From Tethya wilhelma (taxonomy: Eukaryota; Porifera; Demospongiae; Tethyida; Tethyidae): a DNA stretch of 64,000 bases. Below are positions 10,455-22,566 of the stretch, one piece after another. Under the pieces are notes generated by a model, which did not search any database, was not told where the DNA came from, and worked only from the letters and a program-made list of their open reading frames with translations. Position numbers and translations under genes: made by a program. Location of the stretch: NCBI GenBank assembly GCA_964030475.1, contig CAXIPT010000004.1:5909225-5973224 (forward strand), written 5' to 3'. Position 1 is the stretch's first letter. Every line of letters begins with the position of its first letter.

Positions 10455-11150
10455 ATGGCTACTTCATGTTTCAAATTGCTGATACTTACTGTGTTCATTG
10501 GCATTGTATTCTCCCAGCCGGGGCAAGATACAGAAGATTGTCAAGGTGTAATAGATGGAATTGGTGCCATACTCGATCAGTGCAGGTTGGGCGTATCGCA
10601 GTGTATTGCTTCACAAAACCTCACCTTCTTATCTCAGGCATTTTGCGTTCCCAGTGCCCGTGTACAGTTTAACGAATTTTTAAGGTGTACTGGGCAACTC
10701 TATTCTGACCAGACGTTTGCTACTTTCTGTAGTGGAGAGACGTGTACTCGGGAACCATTCTCGGAGTGTACTATCAACCAGAAATGTTTTCAAATTGTGG
10801 GAAGAAATAATGGAAGTGATGTCTATGATGCTTGCCAGTGTTCAAGCAGTGCTGGGTTCAACCAAACTCTCAATAACTGTTCAATGGATTGCACCAATGC
10901 ACTACAAACACTTGTCAATGATCTTGGTTGCTGTGCCAACACCCTACCCTATGCTCTTCGCTACGGAACGTGTGGAGTTGAGAACGGGAACTATCAAGAC
11001 GAGAGAATCGTAGAGCTGTTTTCAACTTGTGGTGTGGAATTGCCTGATCCATGTATACACATATTTAATGATAGTGGTAGTATTAGGCTAGTTGGTTCAG
11101 TGCTGCTTGTACTGTTGATATTGGGTGTGTCTTTACTATTTAATAGTTAG
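10455..11150 (+). CDS. B3: secreted cysteine-rich protein, probably GPI-anchored (family B)
   Basis: Intronless, 231 residues from MATSCFKLL. The signal peptide and first 200 residues match B1 and B2, with the same cysteines (LDQCRLG, SGETC, DLGCC, GTCGVE). The C-terminus differs: NDSGSIRL then VGSVLLVLLILGVSLLFNS. This is still a short spacer plus a hydrophobic tail without a charged end, as expected for a GPI signal. It is convergent with A4. The tail looks replaced relative to B1/B2 or is the ancestral form. The function is unknown. Confidence 0.82.
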   Translation: MATSCFKLLILTVFIGIVFSQPGQDTEDCQGVIDGIGAILDQCRLGVSQCIASQNLTFLSQAFCVPSARVQFNEFLRCTGQLYSDQTFATFCSGETCTREPFSECTINQKCFQIVGRNNGSDVYDACQCSSSAGFNQTLNNCSMDCTNALQTLVNDLGCCANTLPYALRYGTCGVENGNYQDERIVELFSTCGVELPDPCIHIFNDSGSIRLVGSVLLVLLILGVSLLFNS

Positions 11151-11563
11151 TCACGGTAATCATTATATGGAAACCATTAGCTGACCCAACTGGAGCTACT
11201 TTTATGATTGTGAATATATGACTTGATTTATATATCACTGTTCTGTACTGTTATTACCAATGTACTGATTTTAACTTGAATGCTTATACTTGGTGTTTAT
11301 TATTTTCAAGTTAAATTTTGCATCATTAATTAATACAATTTCACACATGTACACAAAGTTGTATGTTAACATCATGTGACATTGTAAGTAAATCAAGTGT
11401 TGACACAATTATACTAAGCCTGCTTTAGTACATGACATTGTATACAGAATAGCTTTACACAATAATAATAATTGGCAATGTTGTTCACAGTTACTAAAGT
11501 GTTAGATTCCAAGTACTAAGTTCAAATTGTTTATAATGTTAAGTCATAATTATTATATGTATA
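11151..11563. other. Intergenic between convergent B3 and A4
   Basis: AT-rich, no gene or clear repeat seen. Confidence 0.5.
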
Positions 11564-12325
11564 CTAGATTATAAAAACCAGCATTGCAAGAAGCATGAGA
11601 AGACTCACAAGAGGAACAACACTGACAGCACCCTCAGTGGTTGCCATCGTGGTAGGAGTCACAGGGAACGGCTCTCCAGTGCACTCACTTGGGGGTGTGA
11701 TTCCACATACTCCCCACAACTGAGGGTTTCCAAGACTTCCCAGGCTAGCAGCTTCTTCTGCAGTGACACTTCCAGTTTGGATAAGTCCAGTTATGAAATC
11801 TGAATTGTTGTAGACTGATTGAAAACAGCAACCAAGAGAGTTAGAGAGACCCATGAGAACCTGTGCACATCCGGAAGGACAAGGTTGCTCAAGAGTGGCC
11901 AAGGATGCATTGCAAACAGCTAAAGCGTCAAAATATGATAGGTTATAAACAGGAGGAATAAAAAAGTAGCATCGATCTTGACCAGCAGTGTTGATCCCTG
12001 TAGGTAAACACCAGCCAAGTAGTCCAAGACCACCCACCGTATCGTTACAGGTTGTACTGAGGAGCCATTCGGACAAAGCCCCTCCGCATTCAGCAGTACA
12101 TACTGCATCGAGGGGTTCAGAGCGAGCTGTTACATTTGGCAAGAGTGTATTGAAGGTGTTGTCTGTGTCAACTTGGCCCAAAGGTAGAGCACAAGTAGAA
12201 AGACCCAATCCTGTCACAAAAGCAGTCTGTTGTTGGGTAGTACATGCACCAGTGGTAGACTGGCTGAGTACAGCAGTGATTGTGAGAGAAAGAACAGCCA
12301 ATTTTGCTAGCAGGAGATTCATCAT
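11564..12325 (-). CDS. A4: secreted cysteine-rich protein, probably GPI-anchored (family A)
   Basis: Intronless, 253 residues. The signal peptide ends near TAVLSQ. The ectodomain parallels A1: TAFVTGLGL, LLPNVT, C..ECGGAL, GWCLPTGI, RCYFFIPPVYNLS, LGCCFQSVYNNSDF, PPSECTG. The Thr-rich stalk is much shorter than in A1 (PVTPTTMATTEG) and is followed by a hydrophobic GPI-type tail (VVPLVSLLMLLAMLVFII). Several NxT/S sequons are present. It is the right-hand member of the cluster and has no B partner to its right. Confidence 0.82.
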   Translation of the reverse strand: MMNLLLAKLAVLSLTITAVLSQSTTGACTTQQQTAFVTGLGLSTCALPLGQVDTDNTFNTLLPNVTARSEPLDAVCTAECGGALSEWLLSTTCNDTVGGLGLLGWCLPTGINTAGQDRCYFFIPPVYNLSYFDALAVCNASLATLEQPCPSGCAQVLMGLSNSLGCCFQSVYNNSDFITGLIQTGSVTAEEAASLGSLGNPQLWGVCGITPPSECTGEPFPVTPTTMATTEGAVSVVPLVSLLMLLAMLVFII

Positions 12326-13555
12326 CAGTATTGTCGCTGTGGTTGTCCTGAGTGATGGGACATAATACAGGTAAATAACATAGAAGCACTATGTGGACAC
12401 TGGTATAAAATGTAGCCATAATATTTCCTATTATCCTACAAAAATATTATACGTATAATTATTATAATTATTAACACATATGAGCACCGAGGCTAAGCTA
12501 TCGATTAACTATTAAGTTAACTTTAGTGGAATGAGCACAAAAGCAAGAGAATGAATACAAATTTTAAGTGATAAATAACTGCTAGAAGAATAACTCAAGG
12601 GGGAGAAAAGTCACCAAGCTTGTCAGATATGGCCCAGCTGGAGAGACATGCAATGTTCACACCACAATATCATGTATTATTTGTTGATTCTTACTTTGAA
12701 ATCAATAAGATGATCCTGAAAGTAACTTTAAGAGTCACCAAGACTCAGAGAGACTCGAGCAATTTGCCAAGACCTGGACAGCAACCAAACAAGGACAAGA
12801 CTGTGCAGTATGCGATAAATTTAGCCTCGCCTAAATTATGCTATGTGACGCTAAGCGGAAGTAAAATCAGATTCCGGTCTGATCAATCACGCTATGATTA
12901 GGCAAAGCGCTCCAAGTGAGACTAATTTCGAACGTTTCGAGACACATCGCATGTCGGTCCTCAACTGTCAGCGTAACAGCAGAGACTCTCAGTTGAGTGT
13001 GTGACAAAGAAGCTTAGCGTAAGTAATTTAATCTGAGTTAGATATAAGTAGACCATTTCAATAAAAAATTATCAATAGACAGCACAATCTAATCATGCAC
13101 AAGGCAAGGTTTGGGTCCAGGGATACCGGATCCGGGATCGGGAAAACTTACCTATGACGTCATCATGATCAACTGGTGGTACATAGTCTGAGACCTCCAG
13201 TGTTTCCAGAATCAAGATCGATTATGGTTGTTGTGACCAACACCAGTCGCACATTTATTTTATTATACATACTGCGAGTAGACATGATACTGGATCCATT
13301 ACCCTATAGGCCCTCAGTGGTCATACAATACCTCTTGAATTCATTTGTCTTTGTGTGTTTGTTTACATCACCCATTTGTATGGTTTATATAGTTTTATTT
13401 ATAATTTGTGACTGAATTTACAAAAAACGACCAGATAAAGCAATTAATCTGTGAATTTTGAGGTAGCGATTGCAGTAGGTATAGCTATTAGTTATCATTA
13501 TTTTGTTCTGTTTGTCTGTTTCATAGGTTAATTGTTCTCCACGAGTGGGGAAGAA
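12326..13555. promoter_or_regulatory. Intergenic region with the ABCB 5' flank
   Basis: No supported gene. A CRE-like palindrome TGACGTCA lies at 13155-13162, and the short GC-rich stretch before it (13109-13142) contrasts with the surrounding AT-rich DNA. A TTTCATAG at 13519-13526 could be the acceptor of a 5' UTR exon. The promoter assignment for the ABCB gene is inferred from position. Confidence 0.35.
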
Positions 13556-15402
13556 ATGAGTGAAGATATCGAGTTGTCCAATGGTACTGCTGTGACCGAA
13601 CACAGCATGGAGAAAAATCATGTGATCACCACCATCCCCGGTAGCGTGCCCGAGCTAAGAGAGAATGGCCTACCAGTGGGTGGAGTTGAGACTGGTGAAG
13701 ACCAAACTAATAGGTAGATATGTGCATAGCTTGAAGTGTGTATATTTGTGTAATTAACAAAAGGTGTTAAAAGTGGGTGAGATACGCTCATGCAGTGGTT
13801 AATAAAATGGCTATATTTTGTACTGTCTATAGCTATCTTTATAGCATGATCACTGAGTCAACTTTCGAAATACAGCCACTTTAGACTGAATTCTTTCATT
13901 CTAACCTTTGAACCAGCTAGTGTAGAGAAAAAAAAAACCCAAAAATATTTAATTTGCCCGTAGAATTTCAGTCTAGCAAACATTCAACAGTAGCAAGCAT
14001 GACTTTTGCCAACCAGTGCATGAATATATAGGTTATCCAGAGATCTAGTATATGGTACACCCAACATTATGATTGTACAATGTTATGCACTCCACTAGTA
14101 CATCTGCAGCAGCTACGACACCCACTTCACCCCCTCTGGCTCAGAATCAGAAGAGAACATCAAGACTGATATCAATGTTTACTGTTGTAAGTCTACATAT
14201 GTTCAGTTGCTGAGCATACATTGTGTATGTCGATCCGAAGTTTCATTCATACATGTGCTACAACTTTGAATTTATAATTTTGTGGTATGATATTGATCAC
14301 TGTTAAATTTTGGTGTGTTAAAAGTGAAGTGTGTAGTTTTTTGGGGACACTTTACATGTAATAGTATAGTACACTTTATTGAAAGTGTGTAGTTTTACTT
14401 CCATTTTTCCACACCAAAATTTAAAAGTACATTTTAAGTCTTTCATAAATGTGTATGTCATGTGGTGTGTTGTGTCTGTGGCCAACAATTTGTCTCCAGA
14501 TATCATATATATTATACCAAGTAATTGAGTTTGTAGAAAAACTGAGCCTGTTTTTCAATTCTGTGCATATTAGAGAAAAATTCTCTGAATCATTATTCCT
14601 AAAATTTATGATTGAGATTTGATCTTTTGTTATACGTATGACGTTTGGAGATAGTCACACATTTATTTTTTTTCACAACCTTTCATTTTCACGAGCAGTT
14701 CAGGTTTGCCTCGATTCTCGACTGGTTGCTGATGATCATCGGCATACTAGCAGCCCTCATACATGGAGCAGCTCTACCAGTGGCCATGTACTACTTCGGA
14801 GACTTGACGAACGTATTTGTCAACCAATTCACCTCAAAACAGCTCGCCAACACGGAATACTCCTTTGATCCACTTCAGCTTATCGAAGAGCTTCGAAAAC
14901 GCCCCCTGATCATTGTTGATCCCAGAATAATCGAGTCTGGATTCATCAACTTCACCAACATCACGGGCGGGATTGTCAACTGTAGCTCTGATTATGTCCT
15001 ACTCCCTCCTGCAGTGAACGTCGATCAAGCGCTTCAAATTGGAGTCACCGAAATCGCTGAATGTCTTGAAGATGGTCCTTTCATCGAAGCTGTCAATCGT
15101 TACATCATTGCTTTTGTGTGTATAGCTGCTATAGCTTTGATAGCAGGCATCTTTCAAATTTTCACCTTTCAAGTTTCGAGTGATCTCCAAGTTTATCGAA
15201 TCAAGCTTCGATTCTACAGTTCCATTCTGAGACAGGAAACAGCATGGTTTGATTCCCATTCCAGTGGAGAGCTGTCAAGTCGACTGTCAGAGTAAGTCTT
15301 ACGTGGAAGCATGGATACCCAAGACTAGCTACTGTAGCTCTGTGGGTGGTTAAGAGATTGGGTGATAGTAAAAGTGTTTACAAATTTGGCCGAGATTCTT
15401 TT

Positions 15403-15472
<70 letters not shown>

Positions 15473-16746
15473 ATATGTGTGTGTTGTGTTGTGTTTACTA
15501 ATGGGTAGGAATGTGTATCTTACAAATTACATGGGCTGCTAATTTTGTTGCATTTTGTCTAATAACACTGAAAGTTATTCCTGTGATTACTACCATAACT
15601 ACCTTCATGTTTGCACGTGTAAAAAATGTAGCAAAAAACAACAAAAATATTTATATTTTAAGAGTAGCTGTACTTTATACTGTAGATCTGGAGTTGATAG
15701 CATGTATTTTATTTTACTTCAAAGGTATAGCTACCTGAAGCTTTACGCTGAAAACTTGCAGAGCTTACAATGAAGCAAATGTTGCTGCCAATCTGCAAGC
15801 CATATGCTGACATGCAATACCATGAATGGTAGTAGCTAGAGGAACAGTTTCAGAATGTGGCTATAAACCTCAAAAACACAGGTCTCAAGATAAACTCAGA
15901 CAGTACTATACAGTTGATATAGCACACTGAATGTAATATGGATTCAGTCACAGTTTGTAGCAACAGTATGTGTACCCCCATAGCTACCATGCAGTCCTAA
16001 GTATGCAAGCATAATATTATGAGAACAGTTTCAGAATGTACATGCACATTTCACTTCAAAACACAGTTTTCAAGATAAACACAGATATAATAGTACTACA
16101 GCTGATAGCTTATTGAATCTGTGTTGCTACCATTATAATACCTTAAAAGTGTGTGTGGTATGTTAGCCATATGGGTTCAGTTACATACACCCTACAGGTG
16201 TAACATTGCAGTTTACATGCAGTATAATAAAATTATGTTATGATAGAACTTCAAAGTATCTAAGGCCAAACCTTAAGTAAATTCCAGTGTAAGGTTGAGT
16301 AATAGGAGTCCTTTGGTGAGGGTTGCATGTTGAAGCATCACTATGAATGACTGTGTTTAGATATTGTATTTCTTAGTTGGACAATAATACTTGCCAACAA
16401 TGTTTGTCATTGCATGCCTTTTGCTGAAGGGAAGCCTGACAGAATTGGTCTATAGTGTATTATATCTCTTGGTCAAAGTGCAAGGTGTTCTTTATCCATA
16501 CTGACAGATTCCTGTGTTAATGTTACAGTACAGTTGAAGAGAAGCCTACACTCTGTTAAATATAGTTCTTGGGTTTTGATACAAAAGTGCAAGGTGCTTA
16601 GGTGTTCTTTATGCATTTTTACTCAGATTCCTGTGTTAATGTACCTGTTCATTTGCTCCTGTATTTAATGGTGTTTATTGAGGGAAAAATGACAGATATT
16701 TGCATGCCTATTATTGTACTACTTAGCTGAGTGTAACATTCACACA

Positions 16747-16793
<47 letters not shown>

Positions 16794-18113
16794 CGACATA
16801 GAAAAGATCCACGAAGGCATAGGAGACAAACTAGCCATCTTCATCCAATGGGTCACCACCTTTGTCGTGGGTTTCATAATAGGTTTCATTCGAGAGTGGA
16901 GACTCACACTACTCCTCCTGGGCATCACACCTTTCATAGCCGTTGCCGTAGCTCTTTCTTCACTAGTAAGTTTTTAGTAATGGTCATAAGATTCAGCATT
17001 CATTATTGTACCTTAACATTGGTAATTTCATATCAACATTCATTGATGTACCTTGATGTTGGTATATTAGTATAAAATTATTAGTAATGCTATATATAAA
17101 AACACAATTTCATTGATATATAATTTTAACAGATTTTCTTGTTTGCCATAGTTACGTATTCATGGCAAAATCTGTTCGGTTTTATTTTTGAGGATAGAAC
17201 CCACATCCATGCACGAGTGCAAATTCTATCAAGATTGCTTCCTTCCATAGAACTGTCCATGGCAACCATTGTGATGTGTTGCCATGGCTAATGAGCAGTT
17301 TGTCAATGGAACACCTCTAAACAGCTAATGAGATGCAACCAATTAAAGTCTAGCTTTTGTTGAGCAAACAATAGTTGAAGCATCAAACCTTTTATTGCCT
17401 ATATACCATGATCCAACCCCAGCAGTCCAACCCCACATGTGTGATGTTTAGGTTGTAATTAACCACCCTGAAGACTGAAGTATGTTATGTTCAACACCCT
17501 ATAAACCACACCTACAGTACTGGGTGGAGGAGGGCACTATATCAATGCATGCATGGTGAACAGCAATAGACATGTGTTCAGTCTTGGATTACAATGCACT
17601 TTAAAAAATGTATATATACCCACATACATTGCACAAACTATTATACCCATAAAGGAATTTAAATGACATTTGAATGGCTAATGATGTGTACATTAGCTCA
17701 TGCTAATGTGATGCATGGGGTGATCATGAGAGTATGTCAGACCATTTTTTTTCTCCAGCTGACACATGTTTATGGTCACTGAGTAACACACCCAAACTGA
17801 TGTCACCATTAGGCAATCGTTATGGTCCTTGGGTTACACACCCTAACTGATGTGTGACACCACTAGGCAATGATTTATGGCACCCAGCCCAGTTCATAAT
17901 AATGTACATACACAATGTCATGCATGCTCAGTATGTATATAGCTACACAGTATGCAAACATTATACATTATACACCAACACAATGCTCCAGCCTATAATA
18001 TTATGTGTTGTCTAGGGCTGCTTGGTAACTGAATACTCCAGCTGTTTCAATGTACATACTAGGTGTGTATGGCTTTCATAACAATAGCAAAGCTAACCAT
18101 ATCATGTGTCATC

Positions 18114-18166
<53 letters not shown>

Positions 18167-18333
18167 CCTCTCTCTCCTTCCAGCTCATCATCTCTCTCAC
18201 CTCCAGAGAGCAGGAGAGGTTGGCTACAGCTAGTGCTATTGTTGAAGAGGTGTTGTCTTCCATTAGAACTGTTGTAGCTTTTGGTGGTGAGAATGTGGAA
18301 TCCAAAAGGTACACAATTGTTTTTTTTTGGTTT

Positions 18334-18383
<50 letters not shown>

Positions 18384-19127
18384 CACATCATACAACTTAT
18401 ACTAATCAGCTATTGTTTGTTTATCCATTCCCTGTTGTTTCCACCCCTCTCTCTAGATACAATGATAGCCTTAAAAAGGTCAAATTCATTGAAAACATCC
18501 GGGGCCTAACCAGTGGGGTGAGCATTGGCATCATTTACTTCTTCATATTCATTTGCTATGCCGTGGGATTCTGGTGAGTGTGTATGTATGTATGTATGTA
18601 CCTAGGGGATCGAGGATACATGTAGTTTCATTCCCATTCCAGCTGTTACTTTAATTTTTATGGAATATAGTGTGCAAACACATTAGCAAAGGAATTACAA
18701 GCATGCAATTATCAATTACTAATGGGACCTGTCTGCATGGTTGGTGCGTGCATATATTATCTTCAGGTATCAGGTAAAATTATCAGGTCAATCATTCAAC
18801 ATTGCCTCTGTTTACAGGGAGAGTGTAAAAGTTAGAGGCAATATTGTAATTCTCATGATGAAAACACCTCTCACAAACATTGACTCAGACTGACCAATAA
18901 TCACCTGATAGTGGTTGCTATGTACTTTATACATAACAACACTACTGTTGTTTTGAAGCCTATTATGTGATGACAAGGGTTGTCCAGATGTCTTGCTATG
19001 ATTGCTGACTAGGTAGTCTAAGCCTTACAACAACAGTCAATGAATATTAATATTATTACAGTCCCTGCTGTGATAAACAATAAACCACTATGCGTACTTT
19101 CACACACATGTAGCCACGTACGGGTTA

Positions 19128-19162
<35 letters not shown>

Positions 19163-22100
19163 TACTAAAACACTCAGGTTCAGCGCATGGTTGCTCTCCG
19201 AAGAAATAATACAAGCAGGAGATGTACTCACTGTAAGTCTTACTCACCATCTGTAGATCTGTGATCAACTAACTAGCGTCATATATACATCCCCAGGCAT
19301 GATGTCAATCACATGACCATTATTTCACCCTCTCCCTGGGCCCTTTTGTGACTATTTGGTTCATTGGCACCATGCATGCAGTTAGTAATGTAGTCCGCGA
19401 GAATTAATGAAGTTTAAGATATTCTTATCTAGGCTACAACAGGCTAAGCAGATGAGTATAGCCTCGTCCTAGTGCATGCAGATTAGCCCCTTCTTCCCTG
19501 AAAGATAATTAAGGTGGGAGGGGCATGCTTGAGAATGTAGGCTGGCAGTAGGGAATTTTTTTCTAGTTTCTCTGCAATTTACTTATCTATCTTTTGGGCT
19601 AGCCTTGTACCCCCTTTGAAAGGTCAAAAGGGGAGCCTGCATAGGTAGGAGACTGTTATTGTTTTTCCTGTTTTGAGCAGTTACAGGAAGTGACCTTTTT
19701 GAGGTCAATAATTTAGCATTTTATTTTGTCCCAATATCTTGTGTACATGTGTGTGTATTCAAATTGTGCTAATATTCAGCCAATGAATATACTGAACATG
19801 TAGGCATTAATGAATGTAATTAGGTGGTAATCAACTGCACTATGATGAATAAACATTCCATACTAACACCCCCCCCCCCCCCCCCCCCCCCCCCCNTCAA
19901 ATGTACAGGTGTTCTTTGCTGTTTTGATTGGTGCATTCTCTCTCGGACAAGCCGTCCCTTACTTCCAGAAGCTGGTCACTGCAGCTGGAGCATCCATACC
20001 AATCTATGACATCATTGATAGGGTAAGGGGTCGTCAGAATAAAAAATTCCAACTTCAACCAGAGCTGTAGTATTCTACCAAAAGAACATTAATTTTAATT
20101 GCAGGATACATTCCACTTGGTACAAGGCCTTGAGCAATAATTATAACAAGCTATGTAGTTATTTCCCTGCGGCCAAAATAACTACAATAAGAGTACAAGT
20201 AGAACAAATTGCTTCCATTATCCAAAGCTCTTTAATGTGTTGTACTTGTCAAGTACTCAAATACCCCAGCCTAGCTGTCTGGTATTATCAATTTATTTTA
20301 ATTTTGAAAGTATTATATAGCTCTTAGGTAGCCTCGTTCCCAGGCCTTCTGCGTGCTGCTAGTATTGGTTTATTAAGTTGACGATCTTTACCATTTTCGT
20401 AATTTTTTAGCACGCAGAAGGCCTGGTGAACGAAATCACGTGAATGACATCAGAAAACTTGTAGCGTAGGCGGCCTAACCGCAAGCAAGACTTGAAGATT
20501 TTTTTCTTGTGCACAAGCCCGCGAAGCAAGACAAAAGAGCAGCGTTTTTTGTCAGAGTAGCACAGCACTGCGCTAGGCAATGCCTGCCAAAATGTCTCAA
20601 AGCAGCAAGAAAGTTTGAGCAAAAAGAACCGATATCTGGACATATCACTCATATCTAAGGTCAAACTAAGTCCAAATTTATGTTTACTTGGCTGTTTTGT
20701 CTGGTCTTGATCTTTTGACTTCTGTCATCTGGCCTTCAAGCTCAGATTAGCTGCGCTTGTAGTCTAGCTCCAGGCCAAAGCGCTAGCGCGCAGCATTGGC
20801 TCACAAAATTATTCACAAACTGATGATGTCATAATTATGCAAAATACGTGGGCAGTCTAAGCAGTCCTGCCCACGCGCAAAATCACTTGTCTACCATGCG
20901 TCTACCCTCGTTTCCCAGGCCCTCTGCGTGCTTAAATAAAATTATCTGGTAAGGATCGTCAACGTAATAAATCAACAATAGTAGCACGCAGAGGGCCTGG
21001 GGACGAGGCTAGCTCTTAGGGTAATGCATGGTCCTGTCCTAAAGTAAATGATCAGTTGATCACTTATAATTCATTGACTTACATTAATATTTCAATGTGT
21101 AGGAGCCAGCAATAGGGCTAGTGAGTGAGACTTCATCTCTGAAGATCAATGATGGGAGCATTGAGTTCAAGAATGTGGACTTCTCTTATCCCACAAGACC
21201 TGATATTCAGGTACATTACACGTTCATGGCTACTACACATACACAGTGGCACACAATATCCAAAACAACTATAAATTATATTGTATTATATTATGCATAA
21301 TATGCATATGTGTATAGAAAATAAACATTAAGGATGATCCAAGATATTATACGTATGTACATGTACATAGCAACTCTCACTAGCAAGACTTAGTGTGCTT
21401 TTTGAGCCTTATCCACTGGATGCATGATACCGTATAGCGGGTAATTTTCGTGGGGGAAAATTTTGCGAGTTTCGCAGTTTGGCAGCTTTCCGCAAAAATT
21501 TCCCCCCACAAAATTTTGTAAGGTACGAGGTCGTCACGTAATGTTGAGCACACAATCCATGAAAATTTTCTCCACGAATTTCTATTCGAGACGAAAACGC
21601 AAAAATTTTCCCCCACAAAAAATCCCCGCTATACGATAGAACCATTATTTTTTCAGATTACTTCTACACAACTTTATCATTTCAATGATGATCGATCAAT
21701 ATCTTTAATCTCCACTTGTACATGCATTAGTAAGGAACAAACTAATTCACAAAGACAGTTATAGAATTGAAGTTCAATTAATGTACGTGTGCATGAAGTT
21801 ATTGTTTTCCTTGACTTGCAGGTGTTGAAGAACTTTTCCCTAAGAGTTGAACCGGGACAGACTGTGGCCCTCGTTGGTCCTAGTGGGAGTGGCAAGTCAA
21901 CAGCCATACAACTGCTGCTGCGTCTGTACGATACTAGTGGAGGACAGGTATAGTGATATGCTAAAATTCTTATCAGTTTTTGGGGTTTTTTATACATACT
22001 ACACCTGTAGATCTCAATGTTAGGCACTTGAGTGCATGGCACAACCTTTTGTCAATAATATTGATTTGCTAGATATTTGCCTGAGCAAGCATTCGGGGGT

Positions 22101-22511
22101 GTAGAAGATCGTTAAGACCATTTTGAATTTCTTGTATGAAGAATCATTAAGAGCTAATTTATGCAATTCAGTGCCATAATGTTATGCATACAGGTATTGG
22201 TTGGTGGCAATGATGCTAAGGAATTATCCATCAACTTGTTGCGTTCCAATATCGGTCTCGTTGGACAGGAGCCTGTTCTCTTTGACACAACTGTGGCTAC
22301 TAACATCAGCTTTGGTAAAGAAGGAGCCACCATGGAGAAGATTGAACAGGCTGCAAAAGATGCCAACGCTCACTCGTTTGTTTCTGAGATGCCAGATGGA
22401 TACAACACACAAGTTGGTATGTGATGGTACTGTACATGCTGTTGTTATGATGGTTATCTTTATCTACGTAGTGAAATTTATCTGTAGGTGAAAGGAAACT
22501 TTAATGCTGTG

Positions 22512-22566
<55 letters not shown>

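Noticed and set aside
12620..12901. 93-codon open frame
   Set aside because: No recognisable domain, no paralogue in the window, and composition like the flanking non-coding DNA.
18102..18405. Open frames rich in Ser-Leu or Cys-Val or Thr-His repeats
   Set aside because: Translated microsatellites; the real coding part is ABCB exon 5.
20407..20664. 85-codon minus-strand frame inside intron 8
   Set aside because: Lies inside the foldback transposon and has no transposase-like or other motif.
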